DNA from: Thermothelomyces thermophilus ATCC 42464
Taxonomy: Eukaryota; Ascomycota; Sordariomycetes; Sordariales; Chaetomiaceae
Assembly: GCF_000226095.1 (NCBI RefSeq)
Contig: NC_016477.1
Span: 558,001-622,000, forward strand
Length of the DNA: 64,000 bases
Direction of reading: 5' to 3'
The position numbers were made by a program, and so were the translations under genes. Shown piece by piece: positions 1-11,692 of this stretch. The notes beneath the pieces were generated by a model. The model did not search any database. It saw only the letters and a list, made by a program, of their open reading frames with translations, and had not been told where the DNA came from. Numbering within the stretch: the stretch's first letter is position 1; each line of letters begins with the position of its first letter.

Positions 1-279
1 GCTCGGGGTATCGACAGTGTAGAGGAGTTAGAGCGAGTAGAACGTAAGGAGGCTAAAGCGGCGGCGGTAGCGGAGGCTTCTAGGGTTACTACGCCTTCTT
101 CGACCCCGTCTCGCTTGTCCGCCGATTTCGGACAGCTTTAGGATTCCGTATATCCTAAAGTTCCTTTGGATCCGTCCTTGCTAGCCGATTTTAGGTTAGT
201 TTCGGGTCCGTCGCTTTTGGTTGGTTAGGGTTCCTCTAGTAGAACTGCTAAAGTTTCTTGGGGCAATTTAGGTTCTTAA
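1..279 (+). pseudogene. Antisense accessory ORF of copy A, 3' part
   Basis: The window opens inside this ORF, with two internal stops (apparently mutated Trp/Gln codons) before TAA at 277-279. It has the same position and orientation as the ORFs in B and C and ends in a similar Ser-rich tail (SSSRTAKVSWGNLGS against SAGRTVLVS.GSLSS). The acidic stretch (ARGIDSVEELERVERKEAK) matches their coiled-coil segment, but the section after it (PSSTPSRLSADFGQL..PLDPSLLADF) differs clearly. Copy A therefore carries a divergent version of the accessory protein. Confidence 0.68.
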
Positions 280-2553
280 CTAGTTCCTATAAGTTATCTT
301 CTAGTCCGAAATCAAGCTATTTGACTAAATACTATAGTTCCCTATTGATAATATATGAATCTAGAATTTCTTCGACGTCCTATTCTTCTTCCTTATCTTT
401 TGCTTTGATGTACGTAGTAACCTTAGCGCTTTTCGGTGCTAGTTCGAGGAGCGAAATATGAAAAACATCTGTCTATAGTTGTATAGATGATAGTAACGAT
501 AGTTAGTAGTTAGATATCGAAATTTGTTCTTTGATAACGAAGGGTCTGACCTTCTTAAAGTCTAGCTTCGCGCTTGGTCGTTTGGTTCGTAAGTTTCATA
601 CGATCAGGTAGACTTTGTCTCCCCTCTCTAGGCAAGGTCCCTCGAGCCTGTGTTTGTCATAGTAGTTCTTTATTCTGGTCTTGACAAACTCGAGTTCCTT
701 TTTAAGCTTTTTATATAGTATATACATTTGTTCTACTTTGACTACTGCTCTTGGCACTATGACCTCTAGTCCTTGCCTAAGGTCTGCTTTATATCTGTAG
801 TTTGCGAAGAACGGTGTGACTTTGGTCGTTTCTGTTAGCGTCGTATTGTAAGTAAGTTATGTTATTAGCAATAGTATGACCTAGTTATCTTGCTAGTAGT
901 TAATGTAAGAGCGGAGGTATTACTTAATAACTTGGTTTAGTTGCTCCGTTTGTCCGTTAGTCTGTAGGTAATATGCCGTTGACAGCTTGCTATTGATGCC
1001 TAATCGTCGTATTAACGCTTGCTAGAACTTCGATACGAACTTAGTATCTCTATCGGTGATCTATTCTTATAGCCAAGCATATACTAATGTAACTTACCGA
1101 TAGATTACGTCTACTAGCTGTTTAGCTATCTAGGACTCCTTATAGAGAAAGAAGTATACCCATTTAGTTAGGCAATCTACTATAGTAAGAATACTATTAT
1201 AGGTCACTCCTATAGCTATGTCCTTAGATTCTAGCAGCTTTATAATGAAGTCTATTATAACTAAACTCTATAGTTTGTCAGCTATTAGCAATGGCTAAAG
1301 TAGCCTATATGGCTTGTATCGTGCTGTCTTGCTTCGATTGCAAATGTTGTAGTTCCGTACGACTTCCTTAACTTGTGCCGTTAACTGTGGAAAGTCGTAG
1401 TGTTTCTTGACTTGTATGACAGTCTTCGTGACTCCTTTATATCCTCTGAGTTTTGACTCGTAGAGTTCTCGAATCATTTATAGCTATTGGTCTTTATCGT
1501 AGATATACACTTTACCTTGGTACTAGAGTTTTCTATCTTTTTCTTCTACTCTATTAGGTACTACTGGTCTAGGTGCTACTTAATACTATACCTTGTTAAT
1601 CCTTTCTTCTCGAAAGATTACATAGTATTCTAGGAACAAGTCAAGTAGATCATCTTTTATAGGTGTCTACGTTTCGTAATATAGCGTTCCGTCTATTCGT
1701 TCCTTAAATAACGGTGGTATTGTTCCCGTTCGTCCTTTCATATGATCCGTTCGTTGACTTAAAATGTCCGCTTGTACGTTTTCTTTACCCTTCTTATAGC
1801 GGATCTCGAAGTTAAATTCCGCGAGGAATTTTACCTATCGTATTTATTATCTGTTAAGTTCCTTTGTCGTTATAAAGTATTACAGGTTCTTATAATCCGT
1901 ATATACTTATACCGGTTTGATCGTGCTACTAAGGTATAGTTGCCATTCCTCAAAAGCTTCGACAATTACAAGTAGTTCCTTATCGTAGATCGGATAATTA
2001 AGACGTAGTCTGTCAAGCTTCTTTAAAAAGAAGGCTATAGAATATAGCTTCCCTTGTTCATCTCGTTATCCTAATTGTCCTCTAATAGCATAGTCTGAAG
2101 CGTCCGTTTCCACTTCAAATGGCTTCTTAGGGTCTAAGATAGTACTGGCGTTACAAATCTGCGTAAATGCTTACTTATATTACTCTTCCCATTGGAATTT
2201 AGCGTTCTTCTTGGTGAGTTCGTATAAAGGTCGTATAATCGCTCTAAAGTTCCTAATAAACATTCGGTAGAAGTTCGCGAATCTGATGAAGCTTCGTACT
2301 TCCGTGACTGACGTCGGTCGTAGCCAATTCTCAATAGCTTTAACCTTTAAAGGTTCTATTCGGATTTATCCTAGGGATATTTCGTATCCTAGAAACACCG
2401 TTTTCCTAATATAGAACTTGCTCTTTTCCTTGTTAACTAATAGCTTATACACGTATAGCGTGTCTAGCACTACTTTCATGTACTTCCAGTGTTTGTCTAT
2501 CATCTTAGAGAAGATAAGTATATTGTCAAGATAATATACTATAAATTTGTCGA

Positions 2554-2980
2554 TGTAACGAACCTAACTCAGACTTCTTCTAAAAGGGTCCAGACGGAGG
2601 TAGATTGAGCATGACAAGCAGGCAGGTCGTCTAAGGGATTCGGTGAAGCCAAAGGGTTTATAACAACACTAGAGTTATCTCTTACAGTAATTAGCAATAC
2701 TTGGTATAAGTACTGTGATTATAATTATTACCACTGGTGAACTCCTAGAGTCTACTATAACAAGTGACTATTTATATACATATATACTCCTAGGATCACT
2801 AGTAGTCGTAATGATCATTTATACTAGCTTACCTAGCTTATATCGTGAGCTAGTAATCCTCTGTTAGGATCATTTCTTACCAAGCGTGATCTTGTCCTGA
2901 TTAGTCTATCATTCCTTCGGCTTGATTGGCCCGTTCGTGCCAGTGGCTTAGGCGGCATCTATATATATATTTCCGTGACA
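2554..2980 (-). repeat. 3' LTR of copy B (427 bp)
   Basis: Starts TGTAACGAACC and ends TTCCGTGACA on the + strand. It directly follows the GTCGA target duplication inside the RT of copy A. The neighbouring polypurine tract starts 5 bp to its right. Confidence 0.92.
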
Positions 2981-3000
2981 CGATACCCTCCCTCCGAGGC
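2981..3000 (-). other. Polypurine tract of copy B
   Basis: In element orientation a GGAGGGAGGG run lies 5 bp before the 3' LTR. The corresponding tract in C is at about 4993-5010 (AAAGGAAGGG), and in D at about 34142-34157. This is where plus-strand DNA priming is expected in Ty3/gypsy elements, and it independently fixes the orientation of each copy. Confidence 0.7.
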
Positions 3001-3106
3001 TTTTGACCCGAAAGCCCTCTTTTAGGCCATTTCAAATAGCGCTAATATCCTTTCTATATATACCTTGTAATTTTTCCCTTTTCCTATATTGCTAGTGACT
3101 AACAAG

Positions 3107-3767
3107 ATGGCAGATTATATTTCTAAGCGCCGATCCTCGAAATCCTAATAGCGTGCCACGCTTGCTTCTTTTATTAATTCTTCTGGCATGGACGTTATAC
3201 CATGTTTATGGTGTTTTAAGCAGAACTTGGCTTATCGTATGGTGTCAGGCTCTTCTCGCTGTAGCGAGTACGTATATCAAGGTCGTTCTTACGATGGTTC
3301 CGATATAGCGTCTGCTTATTCGTGACCTAGTTTGTTACCTTGATGTTCGTAGCTAATTCTTTATAGTAACGAAGATTATATCCGAACAAAAGCGTGTAGA
3401 ATAAGAAGAGGCTAATGCCAAAGAGGCCCTTTTTGTCCTTTAGACTTAACTTTAGATGGCTGTCGGTCGATTAGCTTGTCTTCGTCGCTAGAAACGTTTC
3501 TTAAAGGAGCGGGGTTCCGAGCTGTTTCGTCAAGGCATATAGTCTCTAGAGGAAATAGAGGCGGAAGAACGGAGGGTGCGGGAGTCCGAAGCACGTGTTA
3601 TTAGTAATGTACGGTCCTAGGGTGCTGACGTCCCGTTTAACTAGTCTTCTTTAGGCCTAGATTTGTCGGAGGCCGACTTAGCCGTTTTATCTAAGCTAGT
3701 GCCTGTAGTCGATCTAGGTTCTGTTAGTAGAACTGTTCTAGTTTCTTAGGGCAGTTTAAGTTCTTAA
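3107..3767 (+). pseudogene. Antisense accessory ORF of copy B
   Basis: Same gene as in copy C, with the same exon lengths (211 and 401 nt) around a 49-bp intron at 3318-3366. The intron donor GT has become AT; the acceptor TTTATAG is intact. The cysteine region reads CLWCFKQNLAY..RCSEYVYQGRSY, so three Cys remain and three are now Tyr (TGY to TAY). It ends at TAA. Equal exon lengths and a small length change confined to the intron suggest past selection on the coding parts. Confidence 0.75.
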
Positions 3768-4565
3768 CTAGTTCCTATAAGTTGTCTTCTAGTCTAAAAT
3801 TAAGCCATTTGACTAGGTACTATAGTTCCCTGTTGATAATACGTAAATCTAGAATTTCTTCGACGTCCTATTCTTCTTTCTTGTCTTTTACTTCGATATA
3901 TATAGCAACCTTAGCGTTTTTTAGTACTAGTTCGAGAAGTGAAATATGAAAAACATCTGTCTGTAGTTATATAGATGATAGTAACGATAGTCGGTAGTTA
4001 GATGTCGAAATTCGTTCTTTGATAACGAAGGGTCTAACCTTCTTAAAGTCTAGCTTCGCGCTTGGTCGTTTGGTTCGTAAGTTCTATACAATTAGGTAGA
4101 CTTTATCTCCCCTCTCTAGGTAAGGTCCCTTGAGCCTGTATTTGTCGTAGTAATTCTTTATTCTGGTTTTGACAAACTCGAGTTCTTTTTTGAGCTTTTT
4201 ATATAGTGTATACATTTGTTCCGCTTTGACTGCTGCTCTTGGCACTGTGACCTCTGGTCCTTGCCTAAGGTCTGCTTTATATCTATAGTTCGCGAAGAAC
4301 GGTGTGACTTTGGTTGTTTCTATTGGCGTCGTATTATAGGCAAGTTATACTATTAGTAATAGTATAACCTAGTCGTCTTACTAGTAGTTAACGTAAGAAT
4401 AGAGATACTACTTGATAACTTGGTTTAGTCGCTCTATTTGTCTGTTAGTCTATAAGTAATATGCCGTTGACAGCTTGCTATTAACGCCTAATTATTATAT
4501 TAACGCTTGCTAGAACTTCGATACGAACTTAGTGTCTCTATCAGTGATCTATTCTTGTGGCTAAG

Positions 4566-4992
4566 TGTGACGAACCTAACTTAGACTTCTTCTAAAAGGG
4601 TCCAGACGGAGGTAGATTAGGCGGGACAAGTAGGCAGGTCGTCTAAGGGATTCGGTGAAGCCAAAGGGTTCACAACAACACTAGAGTTGTCTCTTACAGT
4701 AATCAGCAATGCTTGGTATAAGTACTGTAATTGTGATTGTTACCACTGGTAAACTCCTAGAGTCTACTATAACGAGTGACTATTTATATGTATATATACT
4801 CCTAGGATCATTAGCAGTCGTGGTGATCATTTATACTGGCTCACCTGGCTCATATCGTGAGCCGGTGATCCTCTGTTGGGATTATTCCTTGCTAAGCGTG
4901 ATCCCGTCCTGATTAGTCTATCATTCCTTCGGCTTGATTAGCCTGTTCGTGCCAATGGCTTAGGCAGCATCTGTATATATATTTCTGTGATA
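4566..4992 (-). repeat. 3' LTR of copy C (427 bp)
   Basis: Same 427-bp sequence as at 11693-12119, 2554-2980 and 17240-17666, differing mainly by C/T and G/A changes. On the + strand it starts TGTGACGAACC and ends TTCTGTGATA (from TTCCGTGACA), which gives imperfect inverted termini. It adjoins the polypurine tract on its right, which identifies it as the 3' LTR of a leftward element. Confidence 0.93.
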
Positions 4993-5118
4993 CGATGCCC
5001 TTCCTTTAAGGCTTTCGACCTGAAAGCCCTCTTTTAGGCCGTTTCAAATAGCGCTAACATCCTTTCTACGTATACCTCGTAATTTTTCCCTTTTCCCGTA
5101 CTACTAGTAACTGACAAG

Positions 5119-5780
5119 ATGGCAGATCGTATTTCTAAGCGCCGATCCTCGAAATCCTAATAGCGTACCGCGCTTGCTTCTTTTATTGATTCTTCTAGCG
5201 TAGACGTCATACTATGTTTGTAGTGTTTTAAGCGGAACTTGGCTTATTGTATAGCGTTAGGCTCTTCTTGTTATAGCAAGTACGTATATTAGGGTCGTTC
5301 TTACGATGGTTCTGACGTAGCGTCTGCTTGTTCGTGACCTGGTTTGTTGCCTTTAATGTTCGTAGCTGATTCTTTATAGTAACGAAGATTATATCTGAAT
5401 AAAAGCGTGTAAAACAAGAAGAGGCCGATGCTAAAGAGGCCCTTTTTGTCCTTCAGACTTAACTTTAGACGGCTATTGGTCGATTAGCTCGTCTTTGTCG
5501 CCAGAAACGTTTCTTGAAGGAGCAGGGTTCCGAGCTGTTTCGTCGAGGTATGCAGTCTCTAGAGGAAATAGAGGCGGAAGAACGGAGGGTGCGGGAGTCC
5601 GAAGCACGTGTTATTAGTGATATACGGTCCTAGGGTGCTAACGTCCCGTTTAACTAGTCTTCTTTAGGCCTGGATTTGTCAGAGGCTGACTTAGCCGTCT
5701 TGTCTAAGCCAGTGCCTATGGTCGATCCGGGTTCTGCCGGTAGAACTGTTCTAGTTTCTTAAGGCAGTTTAAGTTCTTGA
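5119..5780 (+). pseudogene. Antisense accessory ORF of copy C: Zn2Cys6-like + coiled coil
   Basis: Lies between the 3' LTR and pol of copy C, on the opposite strand to gag-pol. It starts ATGGCAGATCGT (MADRISKRRSSKS, a basic N-terminus). A 211-nt first exon and a 401-nt second exon flank a 50-bp intron (5330-5379, GTTCGT..CTGAT..TAG) and give 203 codons ending at TGA. Comparing copies B, C and D and undoing C-to-T/G-to-A changes gives six cysteines spaced C-X2-C-X6-C-X8-C-X2-C-X6-C, which fits the Gal4-type Zn2Cys6 cluster. Next comes a charged, heptad-like region (RQKRFLKEQGSELFRRGMQS, then EEIEAEERRVRESEAR), probably a coiled coil. In this copy stops and Cys-to-Tyr changes have killed it. 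A DNA-binding or dimerising role is inferred from the motif only. Confidence 0.78.
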
Positions 5781-8700
5781 CTAGTTCTTATAAGTTATCT
5801 TCTAGTCTAAAATTAAGCTATTTAACTAGGTACTATAGTTCCCTATTAATAATACGTGAATCTAGAATTTCTTCGACGTCCTATTCTTCCTCTTCGTCCT
5901 CTGCTTCGATGTGTATAGCAATCTTGGCGTTCTTTGGTACTGGTTCGAGAAGTGAAATATAAAAAACATCTATCTATAGTCGTATAGATGACGGTAACGA
6001 TAGTCGGTAGTTAGATGTCGAGATTCGTTCTTTGATAACGAAGGGTCCGACCTTCTTAAAGTCTAGCTTTGTGCTTAGTCGTTTGGTTCGCAGGTTTCGT
6101 GTAATCAGGTAGACTTTGTCTCCCCTCTCTAGGCAAGGTCCCTCAAGCCTATATTTGTCGTAGTAGTTCTTTATTCTAGTTTTGACAAACTCGAGTTCCT
6201 TCTTAAGCTTCTCGTGTAGTATGTACATCTGTTCTGCTTTAACTGCTGCTCTTGGTACTATGACCTCCAGTCCTTGCCTAAGGTCTGCTTTATATCCGTA
6301 GTTCGCGAAGAACGGTATGACTTTAGTCGTTTCTATTGGCGTCGTGTTATAGGCAAGTTGTGCTGTTGGTAATAGTATGACCTAGTCGTCTTGCTAGTAA
6401 TTGACGTAAGAGCGGAGGTATTGCTTAACAACTTGGTTTAGTCGCTCCGTTTGTCTGTCGGTCTGCAGGTAATATGCCGTTAACAGCTTGCTATTGATGC
6501 CTAATTGTTATATTAACGCTTGCTAGAACTTTGATACGAACTTGGTGTCTCTGTCGGTGATCCATTCTTACAACCAAGCGTACATTGATGTAACTTGCCG
6601 ATAGATCACGTCTGCCAGCTGTTTAGCTATCTAGGACTCCTTGTAGGGAAAGAAGTATGCCTATTTAGTTAGGCGATCTACTATAGTAAGAATACTATTA
6701 TAGATTACTTCTGTAGCTGTGTCCTTAGATTCTAGTAGCTTCGTAATGAAGTCCATCATAACTAAACTCTATGGTTTGTTAGCTATTAGTAGTGGCTAAA
6801 GTAGCCTGTACGGCTTGTATCGTACCGTTTTGCTCTAATTATAGATGTCGTAGTTCTATATAACTTCCTTAACTCGTGCCGTTAACTGTAGAAAGTCGTA
6901 GTGTTTCTTGACTTGTGCGACAGTCTTTGTAACTCCCTTGTGTCCTCCGAGTTTTGACTCGTAGAGTTCTCGAATCATTCGCAGCTATTAGTCTTTGTCG
7001 TGGATATACGCTTTGCCTCGGTACCAGAGTTTCCTATCTTTCTCTTCTACTCCATCAGGTACCACTAGTCCGGGTGCTGCTTGATACTATGCCTCGTTAA
7101 TCCTTTCCTCTCGAAAGATTGTATAATATTCTAGGAACGAGTCAAGTAGATCATCTTCTACGGGTATCTATGTTTCGTGATATAGCGTTCTGTCTATTCG
7201 TTCCTTGAACAACGGTGGTATTGTTCCCGTTCGTCCTTTCATATAATCTATTCGTCGACTTAAAATGTCTACTCGTACGTTTTCTTTGCCCTTCTTGTAG
7301 CAGATCTCGAGGTTGAATTCTATAAGGAATTCTACCTATCGTATTTATCGTCCGTTAAGTTCCTTTGTTATCGTGAAGTATCGCAAATTCTTGTAATCCG
7401 TATACACTTGTACTAGTTCAATCGTACCACTGAGGTATAGTCGCCATTCCTTAAAAGCTTCGACAATCGCAAGTAGTTCCTTGTCGTAGATCGGATAATT
7501 AAGATGTGGTCTATCGAGCTTCTTTAAAAAGAAGGCTATAGGATATACCTTCCCTTGTTCGTCTCGTTATCCTAATTGTCCTCCGATAGCGTAGTCTAAA
7601 GCGTCTGTTTCCACCTCGAATAGCTTCTTAGGGTCTAGTAATACTAGTACTAGATCTTTAGTAATGGTGTTACGGATCTACGTAAATGCTTGCTTATATC
7701 GCTCTTCTTATTGGAATTTAGCATTCTTCTTAGTAAGTTTGTATAAAGGTTATACGATTGCTCCAAAGTTCCTAATGAACATTCGGTAGAAGTTCGTAAA
7801 TCTAATAAAGCTTTGTACTTCCGTGACTGACGTCGGTCGTGGCCAATTCTTGATGGCTTTAACCTTTAAAGGTTCTATCTGGATTTATCCTAGGGATATT
7901 TCGTATCCTAAAAAGACTGTCTTCCTGACATGGAATTCGCTCTTTTCCTTGTTAACTAATAGCTTGTATACGTGTAGTACGTCTAGCACTGCTTCCACGT
8001 GCTTCCGGTGTTCGTCTATCGTCTTGGAGAAGATGAGTATATCGTCAAGATAACATACCGCAAATTTGTTAAGAAAGGGTCGGATAGCTTGATTAATCAG
8101 GGCTTAGAACGTTGCTAGCGCGTTTGTAAGTCCAAATGGCATAATGAGGTACTTATAGTAGCCATAGGGTGTCCTAAAGGCCGTTTTCCACTTATCGCCT
8201 TCTTTGATCCGTATATAGTTATAGGCCGATAGCAAGTCAAGATACGTAAAATATTAGGCTCCTGCTAACTAATCTCGGAGCCGTGAGATTAGCGATAACG
8301 GGTATCGATTTTTTACGGTCTATTCGTTAAGTTGCCAATAGTCAACGTATAACTATAGCTTTCCGTCTTTCTTGGGCACAAATAGGATTAGGTAACCTGC
8401 TGGCGATGTCAACAGGTAGATATGTCCTCTTCGAAGGTTCTCCTCTAAATATCGCTTAAGTTCTTCGTTCTATGTCTAGCTCGTATGGTAAATCTTGAAG
8501 AACTTTAGTCGTGCTCCTTCCTTAAGCTTGATCTCGTAATCCTATAGGCTGTATTCTAGTAATCCTTCTAGATACTTCGGTTCGAATGCTAGGTGTCCTT
8601 CGTATTCCTTCGGTACTTCCCTAGTCTTGTCTCGTCTTTCGGTTTTCTAATAGTATACGAACTTGGTTCTATCCGTGGCGATACTGGCAATTTCTCCTGT

Positions 8701-11665
8701 CTCAACCTACTACTCTAATTATAGTGCTCTACATTCGTTAACGGAGAGAACAGCTATCGGCGGTTTAGCTCGTTCCTCCTGTCACGATATCGATATCGTT
8801 ATACCGCCTCTTCTAGAGTCTGTAGTAGTCTGCTTACTACTATCTATCTCTTATGGTAGATCTATAGGACATGCCTTTCTCTAAGCATCGTCTGCTCGCG
8901 ATCCTTGTACGCTCCCTATCTCGCTAGTCGAATATAACTCCGTTTAGGGTCGTAAGTAGCTACTATTCTTCTAGCTAATGTCTAGGTTATAATCTTCATA
9001 CCATAGTAACCCTAATATCATATCTTTATCGTTACCTATGTCTACAATGCTAAATACGACTGCTATAGTCTTCCCTGCTATAGTGATGTCGATCGGTTCG
9101 GTCTCCTTACGTACCTATTACGTCGGAAATAGCCCTTTGACTATGCCATGCTTCCGCTTCATTCTCTAGGGTATCCGCAGCTGATTTACAAGTATCGGCG
9201 AAATCAAATTCATCTCTGCTCCACTGTCTACTAGTACAAGCATTTCGTGCTGTTTCTACTATGCTATTATCTATAATCACTTGTCTTGCCACCGTCGTCT
9301 AAAGATTGTAGCGATTTCTCATGTTTCTGCCAGGAGGTCTCGATATAGTGGTCTCTTACGCTAGTTCCTCCTATACTGTGCTGCTACTCGCCGCCGCGCG
9401 GGCGTTAATGGTTTCTAGGCCCCTCGAAGGGCCCTAACCTATTTCCTAGGTCAGTGCTGACCTCTCTGGTTGTTCGGCTAATAGCGGCTTCGTCAATTAT
9501 GCTCATTTCCGTAAGCTATTGAGTGCTTACAGCTTCCTACCATTAGGTCTGTTCTACTTTCTATCGTACGTGCTATAGCTTTGTCTGAAGCTCCCAAATT
9601 TGCAATTTCTTTTCTTCCGCGTGATAGAGGTAATCGTTGCTCTAGCACGAGTCCCATATGTCTCGTCCGGTTCTATAGTGCCTAGGCTAGGCTCGTCTTA
9701 GAACTATCGTAATGCTTCCTAGATCGCGGGCTTCGATCTTCTAAAGCAATTTGGCCGCTCTATTTCCTACATTGTAGACCTATTCTATAGGGTACAAGCT
9801 TCGTCCTCATTTTCTTATCGGGTCGGCTAGTGGTTGTTCTCGAATTTGTCGCGGAAGTAGTATCGGCATTCGTGTGCTATACACTAGAACCAGGGCACTT
9901 GCACATGTGCCTCGTATCAAGGGTGTAGTTGTATGGCGTCGCCTAGGAGGTATTGGAATTCTCTCCCAAATCCTTCCTACTATACATAGACCGTAGGTAC
10001 TCTAATGCTAAGGTAGGAGTATTTCTTCTAGTAGCTTTCCTATATACGCTTATCCTTCCCGCGGTTTGCGCGCATGAACTGGTATTCTAGGTTCCGTACG
10101 TCGTTGCTAAGTTACTAATCGTCAAAACACTTGGTGTAGCTGTCGGGTCTATCATATATCATAAGCTGTTCTCCTTTGATGGTTTCCACGATACGTCGAA
10201 GTTCCCTCGTCTCGTCCCTTATCTCATTGCTCTACTAGGCAAGTTAAGTCAAACGTTCGTCCTGTTCGTATAGTTCCATATTAAGCCGGAAAACTTCGTT
10301 ACGGTACCCTTCGATTCGTTCCTAGAGGAATAGAATATTAGGTCTAGGTCTTTCGGTTCCTTAGGTGTCGGTCGTCCACGATCTATCCCGCCTCTATATG
10401 ACTATAAGACCCTACTGCCTCAAGGCTGGGAGAATCGAAACTAGCGGTGCATATTCTCCTGCTATATCCTACTCGGCGAGACCTGTCTCTAGGTTTATAG
10501 TGATTAATTCGGAGTACAGTGTTTGTTCGTCTTTACCATCGTCGTTATGTCCGAAACTATCCGTGTCATTGTCCTTGTCTTCGTAGCTCGTAGCTGCTAC
10601 TTTGGTGATATTCTTAGTGGTTTCGTCAATATCTGCGATTTCTTTTCTAGGGACTAGCTTCTACTCTTTCTTCGGGCTTTAATATTCTCGCTTATAGTGT
10701 CCTTTCTTTCCGTAGTTATAGTAGGTAACATTGGACTTGTCTTAGGTCGTCTTCTTCCGGTCCTGCTTCTACGCTACGTCTATATCTATGGTTCTAGGGT
10801 ACGTCCTATACAAAGTATTGACGTATGCCCGCTTTTTCTTGTCGTTAGCCTTGACTATAGTTCTATTCGTTCGACCTCGTTTCTGCTGCTCTCGCGTATA
10901 GAGCCGATTATTGATTCTAATGGCCTATGTAATATATTTGTCTAGAGTCTTAGGCTGATCGTACTTATATAGCTTGTCCTTGACCTTTTCCTTCAAGCCG
11001 TTATAGAACAATTGTATTAACGCCTTGTCGTTAAGCTAAGACTTAAGTATGTCCTATCTAAATTATACGGTATAGGAGGCTACTGACTTAGTCTATCGGA
11101 GATTGGCGAGTCTTTCTTATATATAGATTTTCTCGTCTTTGTCGCCAAAAACCTTCCGAAGCTCTTCTTCGAAACAGTCATAGGACCGAAAGACTGCCTG
11201 CATGAACGCGTCTCGGTCGTCTTCGTCTTCCTCGGTAAGATAGTCATTCCACGTAGGCTCGAACCATCTAAGTGCCTTGCCCTCTAGTCTCGTAGCTATA
11301 TAGAGGACTTTGGCTTTGTCGTCTAGAAACTTGTCGTCATTGAGCTAGAAATAGGATTAAAGGTTTGTTAGGAATCCTACGAGATCCTCCTTAGTTCCTC
11401 TATATTTGCTAGGTAGTTCGATCTTGATACGCTTCGCTTTAGCGCCCTCGAGTGCCTCGATTTTGGTATAGGCCTCGTTAACTAGCTTCTACGAGTACTT
11501 TTTACGGTTCTCGAGTTCCTTGATTCGAGCTTGAGTAGCCTTGTCTCTCTGGTCCAACTCCTAGATCCGCTGCTAGAGTTGACTAAGCTAAGCGAGCAGC
11601 TGTTCGGCCGTGACGTTAGTAGCTATGTCGATGTCAAGGTCGAAGTCACCTCCGTTCTAAACTAT
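5704..11665 (-). pseudogene. gag-pol of chromovirus copy C
   Basis: Degraded polyprotein of a Ty3/gypsy chromovirus, read from a mutated start (ATA at 11665, ATG in copies A and D). In order: gag with the phrase IELPSKYRGTKEDL; a zinc knuckle near 10,685-10,725 whose cysteines now read as Tyr (YYNYGKKGHYKREY); aspartic protease with an intact LVLVDSGAEMNLIS near 9,190-9,250; reverse transcriptase with an intact YLDDILIF at about 8,030-8,052; RNase H near 7,250-7,620; integrase HHCC finger near 6,830-6,980 and core to about 6,300; an integrase C-terminal GDKVYL segment at about 6,120; and a chromodomain near 5,770-5,960. Several in-frame stops, mostly TAG from Trp or Gln codons, prevent translation. 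Its last codons overlap the antisense ORF tail to tail by roughly 65-77 bp. Confidence 0.9.
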
Positions 11666-11692
11666 GATAGAACAAAGGGAGTGGTAATAACG

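Noticed and set aside
8663-8884. 73-codon plus-strand ORF repeated at 14209, 18262 and (reverse) 27077
   Set aside because: It repeats only because it is the antisense shadow of the pol region between protease and RT in copies C, B, A and D; it has no separate start context or motif.
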